Part shown: in pieces, positions 46,048-55,036 of the stretch
Position numbering within the stretch: the first letter of the stretch is position 1
How the letters are laid out: the number at the start of each line of letters is the position of its first letter
Assembly (NCBI GenBank): GCA_947649645.1
Contig: CANSSP010000010.1
Span: 1-64,000, forward strand
Direction: 5' to 3'
Length of the DNA stretch: 64,000 nucleotides
Origin: an uncultured Roseburia sp.
GTDB lineage: Bacteria; Bacillota; Clostridia; Lachnospirales; Lachnospiraceae
Notes under the pieces: model-generated
The model's database searches: none
Told to the model about the DNA's origin: nothing
Seen by the model: the letters and a program-made list of their open reading frames with translations, nothing else
Made by a program: the position numbers and the translations under genes

Positions 46048-46224
46048 TCATGTACCGTGGATGCCTGAGCAGAATAACCGCCAGTCAGAAAAGACCATTC
46101 CGGCAGCAAGTTTTAAGATACCGCGCAATTCTGATATGCCTTTTTCCTTCCGAATTACGCGGACAACTTTTATCGGATCAGAAAATTCCCGATCCTCTGT
46201 GATATCTCCGCCATGCAGCGTCAA
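46048..46224 (-). other. Possible small ORF between the subtilase fragment and miaB
   Basis: A frame running on from the subtilase stop codon reads LHGGDITEDREFSDPIKVV, then IRKEKGISELRGILKLAAG and ends at 46048. Only a TTG start (46224) is available and there is no clear ribosome site. The codon pattern looks coding-like, so it may be a small or decayed gene; low confidence. Confidence 0.25.
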
Positions 46225-46254
46225 AATACATATACTTTCGTCCCGGACGCAGAT

Positions 46255-47000
46255 TCAGCTCCCCCGGACCAGATTGTCTGCATGTATGATTCCCCACGCT
46301 TTCCTGCCGAGCTGCTCCCCTCTCGGATAGGCACGCTCATATAGCCTGAGTTTCATTTCAGCCGGAGTCAGATACGGATACCGCTCAAAGGCAAGTGCAA
46401 GAACGCCTGTCACAACAGGAGCTGCCATGGAAGTGCCGCTTTTGATCTGATATCCGCTCCCGCTTGCGGAGCAGCTTGTAATTCCGGTTCCCGGCGCCAG
46501 AATTTCCGGCTTTATAATGCAGCACTCCGTCGGTCCTTTTCCACTGTAACCCCGTCCGAGCCCTCTTCCTCCCCCTTCCGCCATCTCGTCGTCGCTGCTG
46601 CCAACCGTCAGGATCTTGCGCGAAATACCGGGAATCGTGACAGAGTTTTCCCGCGGCCCGTTGTTGCCGGCCGCAGCCACTACCAGAATTCCCCGGTCCC
46701 ACGCTTCATCTACGGCTGCAAGCAGCTCCTGCTGTTCTTTTTCTCCGGCACCCGGAAGCATTCCCACCGATATATTAAGCAGTCTGATATGGTATCTGTC
46801 CCTGTTACGGATAATCCATTCAATCCCCTGCAGCACTTTTGCCGTGCTGCCGTTTCCTTTTTCGTCCAGAACTTTTAACAGTATCACGCCTGCGCGGGGA
46901 GCAACGCCGCTGTAGACGCAGACTCCACGCTGATCACGCGACATCTTTCCGTTTCCTGCAATAATGCCGGATACATGGGTTCCATGCCCGAAACACGATA
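46255..47000 (-). pseudogene. S8 subtilase, C-terminal part cut by the prophage
   Basis: About 250 residues of a subtilisin-like serine protease. The catalytic His is in FGHGTHVSGIIAG, the oxyanion region is in VVAAAGNNGP, and the catalytic Ser is in SGTSMAAPVV. The N-terminal part with the catalytic Asp is missing. The ORF-track TTG start (47013) lies inside the recombinase gene. The conserved sequence begins exactly where the recombinase gene ends, so the gene was split by integration; the other half is expected at the far end of the element, outside the window. As it stands the product would be inactive. Confidence 0.85.
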
Positions 47001-47010
47001 TCAGAACTCC
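46985..47010. other. Putative attL junction of the prophage
   Basis: The recombinase stop codon (47001-47003) and the first conserved subtilase codons (GHGTH, just below 46995) are within a few bases of each other. Large serine recombinases typically lie next to their att site. The crossover core cannot be fixed without the other end. Confidence 0.6.
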
Positions 47011-48593
47011 CAATAAATCGTGATATTCTGCCGTCCCGTGCTTTTGTCTTTCTCACCGATCTCAATCATATCTATAAAATCGTTGACGATCTCATGGGTC
47101 AGTGAATCATATGCCGTATATTCCTGTACCAGTCTGCGGACGTCACTGTGCCGTCCGGCTGCTTTTGTCACAGATAAGATGGCATTTTTTCTTTCGTTTA
47201 ACGACTTTCTCTCTTCTTCAAAATCGCGTATCAGCCGGAAGAAAAGATCATCGTCAATTCGCCGCGCCGCCCGGTCTTCGTACAGGCATCTGATCGATTC
47301 CACGCTGCTTTTGATGGCACACTCCGTTTTTCGCAGTTCCTTTTTCTGATCTGACATCCACTGTCTGTCATCCGTACCCTGCACCAGCTCCACCAGCTTC
47401 TCAGAATACTGCCTTGTTTCCAGCACCTGTTTTACCGTTTCCTGTATCCTTTTTCGCACTGTCTCTTCCACGACAGAATAGCGTATGTTGTGGGACGAGC
47501 ACTCTTTTCCCCTCGACTTGTTTGACAGCTGACACCTAAGATACCAGTCGTCTTTCTTTCCTCTGACACCTCCCGATTTAATCATCGAATGTCCGCAGTC
47601 CGCACACCGGAGTTTTCCGGCAAACAGATGCACTTTTTTCCCGCCGTTGCAGTTTTCGCAGCCGATTCTCCGCCGGGAGCGCATCTTTGCCACTTTAAAA
47701 AAAGTATCGTTGTCGATCACCGGCTCGTGATGATTTTCCGTGACAAACCACTGTTCTCTCGGAACGGCCGTCACCTTTTTGTCTTTATAGCTGACCCTTC
47801 TGCACGTTCCCTGCGCCAGACGGCCGATATAAGTCTCATTTGAAAGAATCCGCTTTACTGTCGTTTCGCTCCAGAGATGATACCTGGCGCCAAGCATATC
47901 CGCTTTTACATTCTGATAAGCAAGTCCCTGCCGCTTTTTATATAACGTAGGATTTAAGATTTTTTCATCTTCCAGGATATGACAGATGGCCTTTACGCTA
48001 TAACCATCCAGAAAAAGAGAATAAATTTTCCGGACCACCCCGGCGGCATACTCGTCGATGACAAATTTATACTTATCGTCCGGGTCCTTTAAATAACCAT
48101 ACGGTGCGAACGGACCAATATACTGTCCCGCTCTCATTTTCTGTTGAAAAACAGCTCTGATATTTTCTGATAAGTCCTCACAATACCACTCGTTTACGAG
48201 TCCGCTGATCTGCCTCGCCTTTTTGTTTTCTCTGTTTTGCGTGTCCACGCCGTCGACAACACCGATAAACCGGATTCCAAGCAAGGGAAAATCGTGGTGC
48301 AGATATTTCTCAACATGTTCCATGTTCCTCGTAAATCTGGACTGCGTTTTAGCAAGTACGACGTTGAACTTTCCAAGCTTTCCATCGCGGATCAGACGTT
48401 TGAAATCCGGCCGGTCATCGTACAGCCCCGAGTAATCATCGTCCGAATAGACACCGGCGATCTGCATTTCATGTCTGAGTGCAAAATCCGTAAGCAGAAG
48501 CCTCTGGTTTATAACACTTTCGCTGTCGTCATTTTTGTCTGCCTTATCGCCATCCTCTTTGCTCAGCCTTAAATACAGCGCCGCTCTGTCCAT
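47001..48593 (-). CDS. large serine recombinase (integrase)
   Basis: 530 aa from the ATG at 48593, which has GGAGG five bases upstream; the ORF-track start at 48617 is a GTG upstream of that site. The resolvase domain has catalytic Ser11 (ALYLRLSKEDGD) and Arg-bearing KTQSRFTRNMEHVE. A recombinase domain follows (FAPYGYLKDPDDKY, KRILSNETYIG), then a zinc ribbon (CENCNGG... CADCGHSM...) and a coiled-coil region, as in TnpX/phiC31-type enzymes. It should integrate and excise the element. Its 3' end touches the interrupted subtilase gene. Confidence 0.93.
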   Translation of the reverse strand: MDRAALYLRLSKEDGDKADKNDDSESVINQRLLLTDFALRHEMQIAGVYSDDDYSGLYDDRPDFKRLIRDGKLGKFNVVLAKTQSRFTRNMEHVEKYLHHDFPLLGIRFIGVVDGVDTQNRENKKARQISGLVNEWYCEDLSENIRAVFQQKMRAGQYIGPFAPYGYLKDPDDKYKFVIDEYAAGVVRKIYSLFLDGYSVKAICHILEDEKILNPTLYKKRQGLAYQNVKADMLGARYHLWSETTVKRILSNETYIGRLAQGTCRRVSYKDKKVTAVPREQWFVTENHHEPVIDNDTFFKVAKMRSRRRIGCENCNGGKKVHLFAGKLRCADCGHSMIKSGGVRGKKDDWYLRCQLSNKSRGKECSSHNIRYSVVEETVRKRIQETVKQVLETRQYSEKLVELVQGTDDRQWMSDQKKELRKTECAIKSSVESIRCLYEDRAARRIDDDLFFRLIRDFEEERKSLNERKNAILSVTKAAGRHSDVRRLVQEYTAYDSLTHEIVNDFIDMIEIGEKDKSTGRQNITIYWEF

Positions 48594-48801
48594 CTTTTCC
48601 TCCGCTTTCGTCCGCACGGGGAAACGCAGTCTTTACGATCTGCTTTTTTATGATTTCAAAGACAATCTCTTCCCTCTTATTGTCCTCTGTCGTCCGATAC
48701 ACGTCTCTTATCATCACCTGCACAGACGTCCTCCGCTTTTCTGACTTTGTTTTATCTTATCGTCAGCGGTTTGTACATTATTCCGTCTTTTTTCCCGACA
48801 T

Positions 48802-50907
48802 TCAGGCCGTCCCCGCCCTTCCCCTATAGCGCAGAAAATCCTGCTTCATAAGACGAAAATTCTGCTCCTGATCAATCAGATATACCGGATCCTTTTCGGC
48901 ATATTCTCTGAGCCAGTCCTCCAGATCTTCATCCACTTTGTATGAATAAATCATCATGGCCAGCATGGACAGACGGTTTCCTTCCTCCAGCAGTCTCGAG
49001 CCGTCCCTGACAGTATTGTGCGTCAGATTTTCCAGCGACTCTGCATAAAAATCCAGATCGCTGTGCAGTTCCCTTCTGTCCATACCCAGATTTCTCGCAA
49101 GAAAAGCTTCCTCATCCGCCCTCTCATCTTCTCCTTCTCTCCCATCCAGACCGAAAAACGCATGCATCAGACTCACCAGACCGTTGATCTTTCCTGCGAC
49201 GACCGTTTTATCTCTTGTATTCTTACTCTTATAGACATCTACAAACGCTTTTCCGTTTACCGTCAATCGTTCGAGAGATTTGTCAACATACAACATAAAC
49301 GCTTTAAACTGTCCGTCCGGAAGGTTTAAACTCTTAAAACGGTCAAACACGGCAAACCAGACAGGAGAATTGGTCACGGTAAACATATTTCTGACTTCTT
49401 TATCCACAAACCCGCACAGCCGGTCGAGACTGTCGCGAAATGATTCAAACATGCCATCCGTGGCATGTTTGCTGACATATGCATACGAATCCTTCACTTC
49501 TTTTTTCCATTCATTCAGAAAATAAATCGCCATAATACTCTCGGCGACAACCTTGTCCACGTCGCCCTTGACCTTATTTCTGCCGGTATATTTTCCATAA
49601 TCATCCTTAAAAAAAGCGTGCTTTTCTGACAGGCATTTTATCTTGTCCGCCACATGGATATCCATTCCCGTAAATCCATACTGATTCTTATTCATTCCCT
49701 CCTGATTGTTGTAATTGCGGATATGATACGCGATCTGTTCATCCGTGCAATTGAAATACGTTGTCACATTGACATTGAATTTTTGAAACCGTTCTTTTAA
49801 AAACGCAGGAAATTCACTGAATTTTTTCCCGATCACATTAAATACCTTTTCTTCAGACAGTGCGTCCCCCGCTTCGTCCAGAAGTATATTTCCATTTCCG
49901 TCATACTGGTATTCCCGGTATGGAATTTCGTAAAATTCGGCGCCCTCCCGCTTTACCACAACCCCGTCCGCGCGAAACAATTCTGAATACGACAGTCTCT
50001 GCAGTCCGTCGATCAGATGGGACTTCTTCCTGCCGTTTATGGTCTGTTCACAGATGACAATCTCCGGAACCGGCTGTCCATTTAAAACTCTGGTAAGAAA
50101 TTTATTTTTCTGCCTCTCTGTCCACTGAAACGGCTTTCTCTGCAGAATATGTTTTTTATTGATCTTTCCGTCCCTCATGTCATCCAGCAGACTGCCCAGA
50201 GGATACTTATCCATTCTGTAATTGTCCGTCACGTCAAGCGGTATGATATCGCGCATCCCTTTCCCCTCCCTATATCGGTTCGACTGTTTTGTAAATAGTA
50301 CCAGGTTTTCATTGAGCCTGGCGTCTTTCATGTGATTGCGGTATTCCTTATCCGTCAGGCCGAGCGCCTCTCTGATCACGGAAACCGGAATCCCCTCCAT
50401 CTTCATCTCGATCATCCTTCTCCCGATCGCGGAGAGACTGCCAAGATACGTCTCAACCCTCTCATCCTGACAGCCGTCCATATGCCGGAACAAAATCTCA
50501 TCCATGTCAGAATCAGACCGCAGTACATCGCCCATTGTCAGACCGTCCGCATCCTCTGCGTCAATCGAAAGATCTGCAATATACTCATTTTTACCGGGAA
50601 GCCGCCCGTCTGCGGATCCCTCTTTCACAATCACAGTCCGCCGTTTCTTTCTGTTGTGGTCTGTCATCTCTTTTCGCACGGAATTGCGGATGACTCCGGA
50701 AATATATTCCATAAATGTCCGCCCTCTTGTCGGATCGTATCTGTCTTTCGCCACGCAGATCTCCAGTCCGGCTCTCGAATAAAAATCGTCGTAATCCTTC
50801 TGCCAGATTCCCCCGAATTTATCCATCTCTCTGTGGCACATCTTTCGCAGCTTCTTCCCATTATCCGAATAAAGTTCCTGTATTGTCTCTTCCATTGTAT
50901 TTTCCAT
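48802..50907 (-). CDS. sigma-70-like domain fused to DUF262 (ParB-like nuclease-family) protein
   Basis: 701 aa from the ATG at 50907. The ORF-track start at 50982 overlaps the -10 of a perfect promoter and cannot be used. The N-terminus resembles sigma region 2: DDFYSRAGLEICVAKDRYDP, then FMEYISGVIRNSVRKEMTDH. A second helical segment (GRRMIEMKMEGIPVSVIREA, LGLTDKEYRNHMKDA) could be region 4. From about residue 220 a DUF262 domain begins: GKINKKHILQRKPFQWTERQ, PEIVICEQ, SHLIDGLQRLSYSELF with the DGxQR motif. Helical C-terminus. DUF262 is the GmrSD/ParB-Srx-like fold used in defence. The fusion suggests a regulator or decoy of transcription. It diverges from the RNA-polymerase-like gene. Confidence 0.75.
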   Translation of the reverse strand: MENTMEETIQELYSDNGKKLRKMCHREMDKFGGIWQKDYDDFYSRAGLEICVAKDRYDPTRGRTFMEYISGVIRNSVRKEMTDHNRKKRRTVIVKEGSADGRLPGKNEYIADLSIDAEDADGLTMGDVLRSDSDMDEILFRHMDGCQDERVETYLGSLSAIGRRMIEMKMEGIPVSVIREALGLTDKEYRNHMKDARLNENLVLFTKQSNRYREGKGMRDIIPLDVTDNYRMDKYPLGSLLDDMRDGKINKKHILQRKPFQWTERQKNKFLTRVLNGQPVPEIVICEQTINGRKKSHLIDGLQRLSYSELFRADGVVVKREGAEFYEIPYREYQYDGNGNILLDEAGDALSEEKVFNVIGKKFSEFPAFLKERFQKFNVNVTTYFNCTDEQIAYHIRNYNNQEGMNKNQYGFTGMDIHVADKIKCLSEKHAFFKDDYGKYTGRNKVKGDVDKVVAESIMAIYFLNEWKKEVKDSYAYVSKHATDGMFESFRDSLDRLCGFVDKEVRNMFTVTNSPVWFAVFDRFKSLNLPDGQFKAFMLYVDKSLERLTVNGKAFVDVYKSKNTRDKTVVAGKINGLVSLMHAFFGLDGREGEDERADEEAFLARNLGMDRRELHSDLDFYAESLENLTHNTVRDGSRLLEEGNRLSMLAMMIYSYKVDEDLEDWLREYAEKDPVYLIDQEQNFRLMKQDFLRYRGRAGTA

Positions 50908-50981
50908 TGTCTCTGTTTCTCTCTTCTGTCTGACTTGTACTGATACAGCCGGTCTCTTTATTTCCGCTATCACTGAATCCA

Positions 50982-51010
50982 ATTATAGAACATTTGTTTG
51001 CATCTGTCAA
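50982..51010 (-). promoter_or_regulatory. Consensus promoter of the sigma/DUF262 gene
   Basis: Minus strand TTGACA (51010-51005), 17-base spacer, TATAAT (50987-50982), a perfect sigma-A promoter. It overlaps one copy of the 13-bp repeat described next. Confidence 0.9.
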
Positions 51011-51040
51011 CATTCTTTTCGAATATATGTTTGCATCCGT
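50995..51040. repeat. Two 13-bp direct repeats, probable operators
   Basis: TGTTTGCATCTGT (50995-51007) and TGTTTGCATCCGT (51028-51040), 33 bases apart (about three helical turns), between the divergent sigma/DUF262 and RNA-polymerase-like genes. The first overlaps the -35 and spacer of the minus-strand promoter. Confidence 0.7.
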
Positions 51041-51140
51041 GTAACTTAAGATTTCTTTTCGTCAGAGTACAGGGGCGGACCGGAAAACGAAAAAGAGAAA
51101 GGAAAAAGAAAAAAGAAAAAAAAGAAAGGATAACAGAACA

Positions 51141-53801
51141 ATGCATGACAGACAATATCATCTGTATTCCCTTGACACGGGACATTTTTACAGCAGCCGT
51201 GAAAAATATTTACACAACATGTACTGCAGATACCGCAGGGAGCTGCCCGGTCTGCAGGAGAAAATCGCGCCGCTCTCCGATATGGACGCCGGTTACGGAC
51301 AATGGACGGATCAAATCCGACACAAAAGAGAAAAGGCAAAGCAGGCCAGAAATAAACTCCTCACCCTTCTCTCCAACAAAACGGCGCAGAACGAAAAAAC
51401 AGACGGTGCAGACCATATCCGCACAATCCGGGAAGACAGCCTGAAAGACACCGATATCATTTCCATGTCTGACTCCGCTTTAAGCCGGATGATCGGCATA
51501 AAGCCGGACCATCTGACAGATGCCCTGATCATCGTCCGGGTGTACTATTTTGCTGTTTTTAAGGATCTTTCTTTCTACGGCTTTCTCTATAAAGGTGAAA
51601 AATATCGCTATTTTACCTCTTCAGCCGGGCAGATCCGCACTAAAAAAGCGTTATTTATCAAAGAAACCGTCTGGAATAAAATCAAAGAAAAAGTAATGTG
51701 TGGCCTGACCATCGATAAAATCAATGCAAAAGGCGGGAACAATGTGAACAGACATCTGGCTTATATGGCCCTGACTAATTCCACGACAGACGAGTGGAGT
51801 GACTTTGACATTGACCGCTCCATCGTCATCGATGATTTTGAAACGAATGTATATGGAACATTTGACTTTGTGGACGAGACCGACTATTCCATCACCCGTA
51901 AAAGCGGTTCTGTCCCCATTCCCCACACAGACGGCGCGGGGATGATCCTGCCGTGCATATCGAAAAAAAATTTTATGTTCCGCGCGCCCTGGATCAAAGG
52001 CCTTCTGGGCGTGTTTGACTTCCGGAAATTTGTAGAGGTCAGCGGCTGTTCTCCCGTCATCACCGACATCTACGGCGCTTCTCATGATATCATTGAAGAA
52101 GACATCCGGATCATTTTCACAAAGAGCCAGTTTAAAATGTACCGATATTACGAATCCTGGGATGAATATAAACATTTTTTTAAAATCTATGGCTGTCACG
52201 CCGGCGTCTGCAACGTCGAAGAAGACCGGATCCGGAACGCAAAAATCAATTACCAGATGCTGCAGACGCTCACCGACATTACCGACGAGGAAATCGACCG
52301 GCTGACCCACAGATCCGCGGAACGGATCCGCAATATCTGCAATTCAAAAGAAACCATGATGGAAACCCTTGGAATCACACCTTACAACACAAATATGACA
52401 CCCTTCCAGCAGGCGGTAAAACAATACCCTGCCCTTCTGGGCGACACGTACACCAAAGATATCTTACGGGAGATAAAAAAGAGCCTTTTGAAAAAATACC
52501 GCAGCGGAAAGCTCGAAGTCAACGGTAAATATACGTTCCTGCTCCCCGATTATTATGCGGCATGTGAACACTGGTTTCAGAAAATCCCCGAGCCGGACGG
52601 ACTTTTACGTGATAAAGAGGTATATTGCCGGCTGTTTCCGCAGCACGAAAAACTTGACTGTCTGAGAAGTCCTCATTTGTATAAAGAACACGCCGTACGC
52701 CGCAACACTGCAAATACGTCTTACGGCACGCGTGCCGGCACAATTGGAGAATGGTTCCTCACGGACGGGCTCTATGCGGGCTCACACGATCTGATCACAA
52801 AAATACTGATGTACGACGTCGACGGCGACAAAGCCCTTGTCGTCGCAGACAAGGATTTTATCGCCATCGCCGAACGCAATATGAACGGGATAGTCCCACT
52901 CTACTATAATATGAGAAAAGCAGAGCCCACAGAGTTAAACAAAAAAAATATTTACGCAGGCCTCACCGCCGCATTTACAGGCGCAAACATCGGCGCTTAC
53001 AGCAACCATATTGCAAAAATATGGAACAGCGACGTTTTTCTGACCGGGTCAGAAGCAGAAAAGCAGGACGCGACGGACTGTGTAAAACGGCTGTGCTGTC
53101 AGAATAACTTTGTGATCGATTACGCCAAAACCCTCTACAAGCCGGAATTTCCGCCCGCAGTAAAAAAACAGGTTTCAAAATATACCACCACAAAACTTCC
53201 CGCCTTCTTTGTATATGCAAAAGACAAAACGCCTTCGCAGGTGACGGCGCCCAACGGGAGTCTTGTCAACCGGATCTGTGACAAAATAAAAGATCATCCG
53301 ATTCGGACGCACAGCATCTGTGCCGGCCCCCTCGAATACCGGAAAATGATGTCGGACCCACAGATCGTCTGCGACAGGACAATTTCAGATCTGTATGACA
53401 GACTGGCCAGACAGTATCGCTATATGTCAAACACAAAAGAGGACAGCAAAGATAATCTGCGTTATCTCGCTGACAAAATCAGGGAAACCTTCCGCGAGCC
53501 GGGGTATTCCGACGAGACAGTCGCCGACATGCTGACGCAATATCTCTATGGCGGAAAAAAACGCTATAAACAACTGCTCTGGTTCTGCTACGGAAACAAT
53601 ATTGTAGAAAATCTTAAAAAAAATACAGATCAGCAAAAAACAAAATACATCCGGTGCCCCGAATGTGGAGAATGGTCTGAAGTCCCCACATCCTCCCGGC
53701 GCAGACGCTGCGAGACATGCGGCACGCTCCACAGAAAAAAAGCAATCTGCGAAAATGCAAAACGATATTATCACACAAAAAAACATTTTTATACAGACTG
53801 A
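51141..53801 (+). CDS. candidate single-subunit double-psi-beta-barrel RNA polymerase (YonO/QDE-1-like)
   Basis: 886 aa, close to the length of SPbeta YonO. The key motif is MYDVDGDKALVV, with D559-V-D561-G-D563 matching the metal-binding DxDGD of the YonO/QDE-1 family of polymerases. Nearby RSPHLYKEHAVRRN and LYAGSHDLITKIL precede it as a conserved-looking block. An earlier segment, PIPHTDGAGMILPCI to WIKGLLGVFDF (about 270-305), may belong to the other barrel. The C-terminus is a zinc ribbon, CPECGEWSEV...CETCGTLHRKK. It would transcribe the late phage genes that follow on the same strand. The assignment rests on motif and length, not a search. A purine-rich leader contains AAAGGA. Confidence 0.6.
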   Translation: MHDRQYHLYSLDTGHFYSSREKYLHNMYCRYRRELPGLQEKIAPLSDMDAGYGQWTDQIRHKREKAKQARNKLLTLLSNKTAQNEKTDGADHIRTIREDSLKDTDIISMSDSALSRMIGIKPDHLTDALIIVRVYYFAVFKDLSFYGFLYKGEKYRYFTSSAGQIRTKKALFIKETVWNKIKEKVMCGLTIDKINAKGGNNVNRHLAYMALTNSTTDEWSDFDIDRSIVIDDFETNVYGTFDFVDETDYSITRKSGSVPIPHTDGAGMILPCISKKNFMFRAPWIKGLLGVFDFRKFVEVSGCSPVITDIYGASHDIIEEDIRIIFTKSQFKMYRYYESWDEYKHFFKIYGCHAGVCNVEEDRIRNAKINYQMLQTLTDITDEEIDRLTHRSAERIRNICNSKETMMETLGITPYNTNMTPFQQAVKQYPALLGDTYTKDILREIKKSLLKKYRSGKLEVNGKYTFLLPDYYAACEHWFQKIPEPDGLLRDKEVYCRLFPQHEKLDCLRSPHLYKEHAVRRNTANTSYGTRAGTIGEWFLTDGLYAGSHDLITKILMYDVDGDKALVVADKDFIAIAERNMNGIVPLYYNMRKAEPTELNKKNIYAGLTAAFTGANIGAYSNHIAKIWNSDVFLTGSEAEKQDATDCVKRLCCQNNFVIDYAKTLYKPEFPPAVKKQVSKYTTTKLPAFFVYAKDKTPSQVTAPNGSLVNRICDKIKDHPIRTHSICAGPLEYRKMMSDPQIVCDRTISDLYDRLARQYRYMSNTKEDSKDNLRYLADKIRETFREPGYSDETVADMLTQYLYGGKKRYKQLLWFCYGNNIVENLKKNTDQQKTKYIRCPECGEWSEVPTSSRRRRCETCGTLHRKKAICENAKRYYHTKKHFYTD

Positions 53802-53937
53802 GCCGTCCGCAAAACACTCGTTGTTTACGGAAGAATCCGAAAATCAAAAAATAAAATCACCCGTAAATAACGGCGGAACATATGTTTGTATAAGGGAAAC
53901 AGGGAAATAAAATACGGATCGGAGGTGAATAACGAAT

Positions 53938-54279
53938 TTGACGCTCACACAGGATACATTGCTGAAAAAAATTGCAGACAGGGAAGGAATAGACGTAACG
54001 ATGGTCAGAAACATATTTAAGTCCGCAGAGGATATTATTTTTGACTGTCTCTCCTCCACCACACCGTCTGAACCGATCAGGATCAAATGCCTGAAAGGCG
54101 TTCAGATCGAGCGGACTTACGTCGAAGAGAAGAAATATTCCAAAGGCATGTTTCAGAACATCGATTGTCCGGAGCACGTAAAAACAAATGCAAAACTGTC
54201 GGATTACTACAACGGACAGATCAACAGAACATTATTCGACAGAGAAACGGAAAACGGTGGCTGTTATGTACAACGATGA
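53938..54279 (+). CDS. HU/IHF-like small phage protein
   Basis: 113 aa from a TTG start with GGAGGTG at good spacing. The order of two helices (QDTLLKKIADREGIDVTMV, FKSAEDIIFDCLSS), strands (EPIRIKCLKGVQIERTYVEE) and a late basic/Asn stretch (KTNAKLSDYYNGQINRT) resembles HU/IHF-family proteins with the arm region. It could bind DNA in the virion or act as a structural chaperone. It is the first small gene after the polymerase-like gene. Confidence 0.5.
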   Translation: MTLTQDTLLKKIADREGIDVTMVRNIFKSAEDIIFDCLSSTTPSEPIRIKCLKGVQIERTYVEEKKYSKGMFQNIDCPEHVKTNAKLSDYYNGQINRTLFDRETENGGCYVQR

Positions 54280-55003
54280 ATTAAAAATATACCGCGGTGA
54301 AGATTTTGCCGTCACAGACGCCATCGCAATCCACCAGCCCACTTTAAATGAAATTGCCGATTACGGCGAGCGGGAATACTATTCCATGATCTGTCAGCTC
54401 ACCGCAACGCCGCAGACCATGAAGGTGCAGTTATGGGATATCGGAATCGACTATACAAAGATCACGCCCTATGAACTGTTCTGCCAGGTAATCTGCCGGC
54501 TATACACACAGGAACAGACTTCCATCCTGTTCGGCGGGCTGGATTTTACCAGATTCCGGATCACACAGTCCGATGCAGACGAGCCCGTACTGCTGCAATT
54601 CGTCCACGGCAGACCCGTTGTCATCGATACGTCTGCTTATCATAAAATAGCAGATTACATAAGAAGCGTGCACGGGCTCACGAAGGATGAACGTCTTCCG
54701 GCAAACGAGACGACAAAGCGGATTCTGATCGAAGACGACAGAGAAGAGCTGGAGCGCTGTAAAAACAGGGAGTATCGCTCCCAGCTAAAAAATCTGATCT
54801 CTTCCATGGTCAACTCGCAGGGGTTTAAGTACAATCATTCCCAGGTCTGGGATATGAAAATTAACGCTTTTATGGATTCCGTAAAAAGGATATCCAGGAT
54901 CAAAAATGCAGAGCTGCTTTTACAGTCCGGCTATTCGGGCTATGGAATCAGTCTGAAAGACATTGACAAAAAACAACTAGACTGGATTGGCGATCTCGAA
55001 TAG
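54266..55003 (+). CDS. phage protein of unknown function (tail region)
   Basis: 245 aa from the ATG at 54266 (GGTGG before it), overlapping the previous gene by 14 bases; the ORF-track start at 54188 lies further inside that gene. Soluble and acidic. The first half is mixed strand and helix (MICQLTATPQTMKVQLWDIG, LFGGLDFTRFRI); the second half is helical and charged (DDREELERCKNREYRSQLKN). No family recognised. Position directly before the tail-tube-like gene suggests a tail assembly or chaperone role, which is inference only. Confidence 0.6.
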   Translation: MYNDELKIYRGEDFAVTDAIAIHQPTLNEIADYGEREYYSMICQLTATPQTMKVQLWDIGIDYTKITPYELFCQVICRLYTQEQTSILFGGLDFTRFRITQSDADEPVLLQFVHGRPVVIDTSAYHKIADYIRSVHGLTKDERLPANETTKRILIEDDREELERCKNREYRSQLKNLISSMVNSQGFKYNHSQVWDMKINAFMDSVKRISRIKNAELLLQSGYSGYGISLKDIDKKQLDWIGDLE

Positions 55004-55036
55004 AGTCCCATCCGAAAAACCAAAGGAGGAAATAAC

